Part shown: one piece after another, positions 59,690 through 64,000 of the stretch
Numbering within the stretch: position 1 is the first letter of the stretch
Layout of the letters: the number at the start of each line of letters is the position of its first letter
Assembly: GCF_030065675.1 (NCBI RefSeq)
Contig: NZ_JASJDK010000016.1
Span: 1 to 64,000, forward strand
DNA: 64,000 nucleotides
Source: Mastigocoleus sp. MO_188.B34
GTDB lineage: Bacteria > Cyanobacteriota > Cyanobacteriia > Cyanobacteriales > Nostocaceae
Direction of reading: 5' to 3'
The notes under the pieces: generated by a model
What the model saw: only the letters and a program-made list of their open reading frames with translations
Told to the model about the DNA's origin: nothing
Database searches by the model: none
Translations under genes and position numbers: made by a program

Positions 59690-59715
59690 ACTCGCGAAGC
59701 GAGTCGATTTTTTCT
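59690..59715 (+). terminator. Hairpin with T-run downstream of the variable-protein gene
   Basis: ACTCGC and GCGAGT pair around a GAA loop, followed by CGATTTTTT. It is probably the terminator. DGR targets can also carry a hairpin after the VR, but here it lies about 100 bp away. Confidence 0.5.
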
Positions 59716-60105
59716 CGGTTTTTTTGACGATAAGCGAGTTCTGCGGTTTTATTTGCCAGTTTTCTAACCTTATGAGTAATAATAACATATTTTTTTGAAA
59801 ATGTTAACCATATTGCTTGCTTATGTAGTGACCTGTAGGGGATATGTGGTTTCTGGTTTCCTGGTTCCCAGTCTCTGGGTGGGAACCCATAGCCTGAGGC
59901 TCCGCCTCAAGAAAACCACGAACTCCCGCAAATGGGACACAACCAAGAGGCGGAGCCTTAGCGGTTGCATTCCCAGGCTGGAGCCTGGGAACGAGTAGAA
60001 CGAGCAGGAGTAGAAGGAGTGCGAGCAGAGGAGCACTGCAGCAATCAGAAAAAATTTATGTCCAAAATAGTGATAGGAAATCTCATTTAAACACCCACAA
60101 AACCA
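59716..60105. repeat. Complex repeat block upstream of the GTPase gene
   Basis: GC-rich inverted pieces (GAGGCTCCGCCTCA at about 59898 with AGGCGGAGCCTTA at about 59950; TTCCCAGGCTGGAGCCTGGGAA at about 59970) and GAGCAGGAGTAGAAGGAGTG short repeats. Non-coding, interspersed-repeat character. Confidence 0.6.
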
Positions 60106-62013
60106 ATGATTCGCTTAAAACCTTGGCAATGGATTACCTTAGCAACCCCATTTGCAAGCATCGTAATTTTTATATTAGTATCTGCAAGCTTACAAATTCA
60201 CGAATGGGGAATTAACTGGATTTGGGGAATATTCACCCTTGTCTTGGTAGGTTGGCGTTGGTTATTGGTGAAATGGACACGTTCCCAATTTGAAGAGGTA
60301 GAAGCTGTAATCGCGGAGGTTAACGAAGAAATCGAGTCTGTGGCGGAAAATACCGCCCAAATAGCAGGAGATGACAACGTCAGACAAGTAGAAGAAATAC
60401 TGCAAGAAATTCTTCAATCAACGCGAGAAGATGCGCCAATTTGGGAAGACTGGGAAACTTTTTGGCAAAGGTGTCAAGATTTAATTGTTGCAATTGCTAA
60501 TATTTACCATCCAGAAGTCAAATATCCCCTGCTAAATATTTATGTCCCCCAAGCCTACGGTTTAATCAGGGGTACAGTAGATGATATGGATCGGTGGATG
60601 CAGAAATTATCACCCGTCCTCAATCAAGTTACAGTAGGACAAGCATATCGCGCCTATGAAGTTTACCAAAAACTAGAACCATCAGCCCGCAAACTCTGGA
60701 ATACTTGGAGTTTAGCCCAGTGGTTCTTAAATCCCATCGCCGCGATCGCAAAACGGGTCAGTCAAAATTATGGTGATGAAGCTAGTCAACAATTACTAGT
60801 AAATTTAAGTCAGATGTTGCGTGAAGCTGCATTGCGTAATCTCTGTCAGCAAGCTGTAGCCCTTTACGGTGGGGATAATTTACCATTTGTAGAAGTTTCT
60901 GAATCCACATTAAGTCTACCAAAAGCAAAAACCCAAACTTTGAAAGAAGTTATGGTGCAAGCCGAACCAGCAGAGGTTGTCGAACAAAAACCTGTCAGTA
61001 TTTTACTAGTAGGGCGAACTGGAGCGGGGAAAAGTAGTTTAATCAATACACTATTCCAATCAGAATTAGCAGAAGTTGACGTATTACCCAGTACCGATAA
61101 AATTCAAAATTATCAATGGGAAACCTCCAGTGGTGAAACCCTGACACTTTGGGATACTCCCGGTTACGAACAAATTAATAACGCAGATTTCCGCAAACTT
61201 GTACTTGATTATGCTATTACCGCAGATTTATTATTATTGGTTACACCTGCTTTAGATCCAGCGCTACAAATGGATGCAGACTTTCTCAAAGAGATGAAGG
61301 AGGAAGTAGAAGATTTACCTGTAATTACCATTGTCACTCAAGTTGATCGCCTGCGTCCGATCCGGGAATGGGAACCTCCCTACAACTGGTTAGCAGGGGA
61401 ACGTCCCAAAGAAATTGCTATTCGGGAAGCTACTAAATATCGGGCTGAATTACTTGGGGAATTTTCCCAGCAAGTATTACCGGTTGTTACTTACGATGTT
61501 AAAACCAATCGCCAAGTTTGGAATGTAGATGAACTATCTTTGGGCTTATTAGATGCGATCGCGCCAGCAAAGCAACTACGTTTGGCTCGGTTTTTGCGGG
61601 ATCTCGAAGCCCGTACAGTTGCAGCAGCCAAAATAATCGATCACTACACCTTTCAAATGACTACAACCCAAGGAGTAACAGCTTTACTGAAAAGTCCCGT
61701 ACTGCAGTTTATTTCCACATTATCAACGGGTTCCCCAACTTTGGCGTATGCGCTAGCAGAAAAAATTCCAGTAGAACAGTTACCTATTGTAATTGGTAAA
61801 TTACAAATGGCATATGACCTATTTCTACTATTAGATACAGGTGAAAAGCAACTCAAATTTGATTTACTGACATTATGGCCTGTTCTCATGAAAAATTCTG
61901 AATCTCCCGATTGCAATGCTTGGGCTTTTGGTCATGCAGTGGTTGAATATTGGACTCAAAATTTGACAGTAGAACAACTACAGGAAAGATTTGACGAATA
62001 TCTTAATTCTTGA
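60106..62013 (+). CDS. Membrane-anchored GTPase (TRAFAC/HSR1-like)
   Basis: A 635-residue protein with two N-terminal membrane spans (about 9-30 and 38-57), a Glu-rich helical region, a linker, then a G domain. G1 is GRTGAGKSS at about 302-310, G3 is DTPG near 348 and G4 is TQVD near 409. A helical C-terminal domain of about 150 residues follows. The type resembles Era/YeeP-like and dynamin-like GTPases of unknown role in cyanobacteria. A terminator-like hairpin lies 32 bp past the stop. Confidence 0.83.
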   Translation: MIRLKPWQWITLATPFASIVIFILVSASLQIHEWGINWIWGIFTLVLVGWRWLLVKWTRSQFEEVEAVIAEVNEEIESVAENTAQIAGDDNVRQVEEILQEILQSTREDAPIWEDWETFWQRCQDLIVAIANIYHPEVKYPLLNIYVPQAYGLIRGTVDDMDRWMQKLSPVLNQVTVGQAYRAYEVYQKLEPSARKLWNTWSLAQWFLNPIAAIAKRVSQNYGDEASQQLLVNLSQMLREAALRNLCQQAVALYGGDNLPFVEVSESTLSLPKAKTQTLKEVMVQAEPAEVVEQKPVSILLVGRTGAGKSSLINTLFQSELAEVDVLPSTDKIQNYQWETSSGETLTLWDTPGYEQINNADFRKLVLDYAITADLLLLVTPALDPALQMDADFLKEMKEEVEDLPVITIVTQVDRLRPIREWEPPYNWLAGERPKEIAIREATKYRAELLGEFSQQVLPVVTYDVKTNRQVWNVDELSLGLLDAIAPAKQLRLARFLRDLEARTVAAAKIIDHYTFQMTTTQGVTALLKSPVLQFISTLSTGSPTLAYALAEKIPVEQLPIVIGKLQMAYDLFLLLDTGEKQLKFDLLTLWPVLMKNSESPDCNAWAFGHAVVEYWTQNLTVEQLQERFDEYLNS

Positions 62014-62044
62014 ATTGATTTAATTAATATTAATACCAGAGTAT

Positions 62045-62075
62045 AGTCCCCTAAATCCACGAATTCTGGGGGACT
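62045..62075 (+). terminator. Terminator-like hairpin after the GTPase gene
   Basis: AGTCCCC and GGGGACT (7 bp) around a 17-nt loop, followed by TTGAGATTTTTG. Confidence 0.45.
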
Positions 62076-62422
62076 TTGAGATTTTTGTTCTCCCAAAAGA
62101 GATTACTTTGTTAAATGAACCTTTATTTATTCTGGATAACGCTCTTGTAAGATTGTCACCCCCTGAGGGTTTTTTAATATGACCATTCTTTCTTTAACTT
62201 CCTCACAACATCCTCATTTTATTGCTCCAGGATTAAAGTGAAAGGAGGAAAAGACTGGGTTTTAGTCTCTAAATCAGATAGTAAGGGAACATTGGAAGAT
62301 TTATTATCTCGGTTTACATAATAATTTATACCCCAGGTTATTATTCTGGAGCACCTCATTTTTTGAAGGCTTCAGTCACCCCTAACAACAAATATATTTT
62401 TACAATAAAGGGGGTTAAATGT
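62076..62422. other. Intergenic region with a possible coding remnant
   Basis: Short open frames at about 62179-62241 (MTILSLTSSQHPHF...) and 62238-62321 (VKGGKDWVLVSK...TLEDLLSRFT) overlap out of register and could be a decayed small gene. A CCCCTAACAACAA motif lies near 62381. No intact gene. Confidence 0.4.
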
Positions 62423-63190
62423 ATGAAAGTTACTGCATTTATTGGTAGCGCACGGAAACATCATACTTATAAGGCTACTGAAAAATTACTACAAAAATTA
62501 CAATCCCTTGGAAACATAGAATATGAAATAGTTATGTTAAGTGATTGCAACTTGGAAATATGTAAAAGTTGTCTATTGTGCTTTGACAAGGGTGAAGAAT
62601 GTTGTCCACTCAAAGACGACAGAGATAAACTTATCAAAAAAATGATTGATTCAGACGGTGTAATATTCGCATCTCCTAACTATACCTTTCAGGTATCTGC
62701 GTTGATGAAACTATTCCTTGATAGGCTTGCATTCTTTTTTCATCGTCCGTTTTTTTTCGGGAAAACATTCACCAGCATAATAACACAAGGATTCGGTGGA
62801 GGTGAAGATATTGTAGAATATTTGGACTCAATGGGCAGTGCATTAGGCTTTAATGTTGTCAAAGGTTCTTGTGTTACCACGGTTGAGCCGGTGACAGAGA
62901 AACGCCAGAAAAAAAATGACAAGATAATTGACAAGCATAGTAAAAGATTCTATTCAAAATTAATAAAAAAAGAATATCCAAATCCTTCTTTATTTATGCT
63001 GATGATGTTTAGGATAGCGCGTTCAAGAATAAAAATATTGCAAAATGAGACATTCCGAGATTATAACTACTATATGGAAAATGGATGGTTTGAATCAGAT
63101 TACTTTTATCCTGTAAGATTAAATCTATTTAAAAAATTGATCGGCAAATTTTTCGATCTCATTGCAACTCAAATGGCAAAGAGTTATTGA
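62423..63190 (+). CDS. NADPH-dependent FMN reductase / iron-sulfur flavoprotein-like
   Basis: A 255-residue flavodoxin-fold protein. The N-terminal TAFIGSARKHHTYKA is the FMN phosphate loop. Cysteines C47, C50, C53 and C60 (ICKSCLLCFDKGEECC) form the compact motif of iron-sulfur flavoproteins known from archaea and clostridia. The long C-terminal third (about 165-255) is basic and hydrophobic. The ATG at 62423 is chosen because AAAGGGGG lies nine bases upstream; the frame opens 20 codons earlier. Its protein character looks unlike the surrounding cyanobacterial genes, so transfer is possible. Confidence 0.82.
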   Translation: MKVTAFIGSARKHHTYKATEKLLQKLQSLGNIEYEIVMLSDCNLEICKSCLLCFDKGEECCPLKDDRDKLIKKMIDSDGVIFASPNYTFQVSALMKLFLDRLAFFFHRPFFFGKTFTSIITQGFGGGEDIVEYLDSMGSALGFNVVKGSCVTTVEPVTEKRQKKNDKIIDKHSKRFYSKLIKKEYPNPSLFMLMMFRIARSRIKILQNETFRDYNYYMENGWFESDYFYPVRLNLFKKLIGKFFDLIATQMAKSY

Positions 63191-63215
63191 TAAATGGGAT
63201 TGATAAATTGTTAAA

Positions 63216-63265
63216 ATGTCGGGTACTACACCTAACAAGGATTTGACTCGACCGCCTAACGCCCA
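63216..63265 (+). other. Integron-attC-like core motifs between two genes
   Basis: ACCTAACAAGG near 63229 and GCCTAACGCCC near 63254 each contain a sequence fitting the attC R'' consensus RYYYAAC. The matching GTTRRRY half and the stem-loop expected of a complete attC were not found, so this is at most a remnant. Confidence 0.3.
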
Positions 63266-63309
63266 GTTTTTCAGATAGGAATAATTTCACCGATAAAAGA
63301 AAATCATTA

Positions 63310-63789
63310 ATGCAAATTGAACCATACAACCCAAGCCACCTTGATGCCGTTATTCGTCTTTCGCTTCGAGCATGGACTCCAGTCTTTGATTCAATTCAGA
63401 AAGCCATGAATGCTGATGTATACCAAACATTTTATCCCGATAATTGGCGTGTGAGCCAGCAAAAAGCTGTGAAGGATGTCTGTGCTGCAGAGGATACAAA
63501 TGTATGGGTTGCGATCGATGCAGGAGCAACAGTAGGTTTTGTCGCTGTGAAACTTCACTCAGAAGACAGCATGGGTGAAATCTATATGGTTGCTGTCGAT
63601 CCAGACTTTCAAGGTCGCGGTATTGGCAGCGCTCTGATAGAATTTGCTTTGGATCGGATGAAAGACGCTGGGATGTCTATTGCGATGGTTGAGACCGGAG
63701 GCGATCCCGGTCATGCTCCAGCACGTCACACCTATGAAAAGTCAGGTTTTGAACTTTGGTCAGTTGCTAAATATTTCAAGAAACTCTAA
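63310..63789 (+). CDS. GNAT family N-acetyltransferase
   Basis: A 159-residue acetyltransferase with motif A VAVDPDFQGRGIGSALI and the downstream VETGGDPGHAPARHTYEKSGF segment typical of a widespread subgroup. The start is ATG at 63310. It follows the flavoprotein gene by 119 bp with attC-like motifs between, so the two may be independent cassettes. The substrate is unknown. Confidence 0.87.
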   Translation: MQIEPYNPSHLDAVIRLSLRAWTPVFDSIQKAMNADVYQTFYPDNWRVSQQKAVKDVCAAEDTNVWVAIDAGATVGFVAVKLHSEDSMGEIYMVAVDPDFQGRGIGSALIEFALDRMKDAGMSIAMVETGGDPGHAPARHTYEKSGFELWSVAKYFKKL

Positions 63790-64000
63790 GTACAGATTAG
63801 AGAAGTATCTGACAATTAATTTTCTTAATGAATTTTTATTTCCTACCACTGAAGTTTAATGCAGCAAAGTCAGCCACAATAGATTTAAGAAGTAGATTTT
63901 ACCTTAAATTTACCATCACTTAACCTAGAAATTATATTAATTTAATTAAATCCACATAAAAATTACAAACCAAGTTTAAAAGCTTCTAAGGGCTCTTATG
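63790..64000. other. Window end, no gene recognised
   Basis: A 211-bp AT-rich tail without a coding frame or repeat that I can support. Confidence 0.5.

Noticed and set aside
59690-59704. Hairpin after the variable protein read as a DGR-specific cruciform
   Set aside because: About 100 bp from the variable region and followed by T-runs, so an ordinary terminator explains it better.
59795-59998. Short frames on both strands in the repeat block before the GTPase gene
   Set aside because: They arise from GC-rich inverted repeats; no protein-like features.

Overview
The window is a chromosomal segment of a filamentous, heterocyst-forming cyanobacterium (order Nostocales, Calothrix/Rivularia/Nostoc type). 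Evidence is a full-length HetR, a PsaK photosystem I subunit, a magnesium-chelatase H-subunit paralogue, Ycf34, the cyanobacteria-specific acyl-ACP reductase / aldehyde oxygenase pair, many HIP1 octamers (GCGATCGC), heptanucleotide tandem repeats and low G+C intergenic DNA. No tRNA, rRNA, CRISPR array or plasmid/phage backbone was seen.

Layout. 0.1-7.9 kb: a C-terminally cut VWA/metallopeptidase-like gene with its MoxR-type ATPase partner, an L,D-transpeptidase, an ECF-like sigma factor and small unknown proteins in AT-rich DNA, with two adjacent MITE-like inverted-repeat elements at 7.2-7.5 kb. 8.0-14.0 kb: a leftward polysaccharide export and assembly cluster (GT4, GT2, ABC-2 permease, Wzt-type ATPase, GT2). 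14.5-19.3 kb: tsaB, ycf34, cca, small unknowns and an orphan HEPN-like protein. 19.4-23.2 kb: a BchH/ChlH-family protein interrupted in frame by a dispersed palindrome. 23.3-28.8 kb: two membrane proteins, then an NfeD-flotillin-flotillin set. 29-39 kb: mixed enzymes (SGNH hydrolase, Ser/Thr kinase, YbjN protein, lipoate-ligase-like protein, S51 peptidase, HD phosphohydrolase, GNAT, site-2 protease with CBS domains). 39.6-46.6 kb: psaK, trpF, folE, an SDR, accA, aar and ado, linking acyl-ACP supply to alkane synthesis. 46.9-53.6 kb: an orphan sugar ABC permease, a desaturase-SDR fusion, a conserved unknown, moaA and rpsD. 54-64 kb: an exported Cys-repeat protein, hetR, an ISH3-like insertion sequence with 37-bp terminal repeats and a frameshifted transposase, a formylglycine-generating-enzyme/C-type-lectin-fold protein whose 3' end looks like a diversity-generating-retroelement (DGR) variable region, a membrane GTPase, and an iron-sulfur flavoprotein and GNAT gene separated by integron-attC-like motifs.

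The most interesting items are the DGR-type variable protein without a reverse transcriptase in the window, HetR substitutions at residues known to contact PatS, a 28-bp palindrome family (one copy inside the bchH-like gene), a glycosyltransferase whose 5' end is a 7-bp tandem repeat able to shift frame, and two similar leader regions upstream of the sigma factor and a small membrane protein. Functional calls rest on motif recognition by eye; no database search was run.
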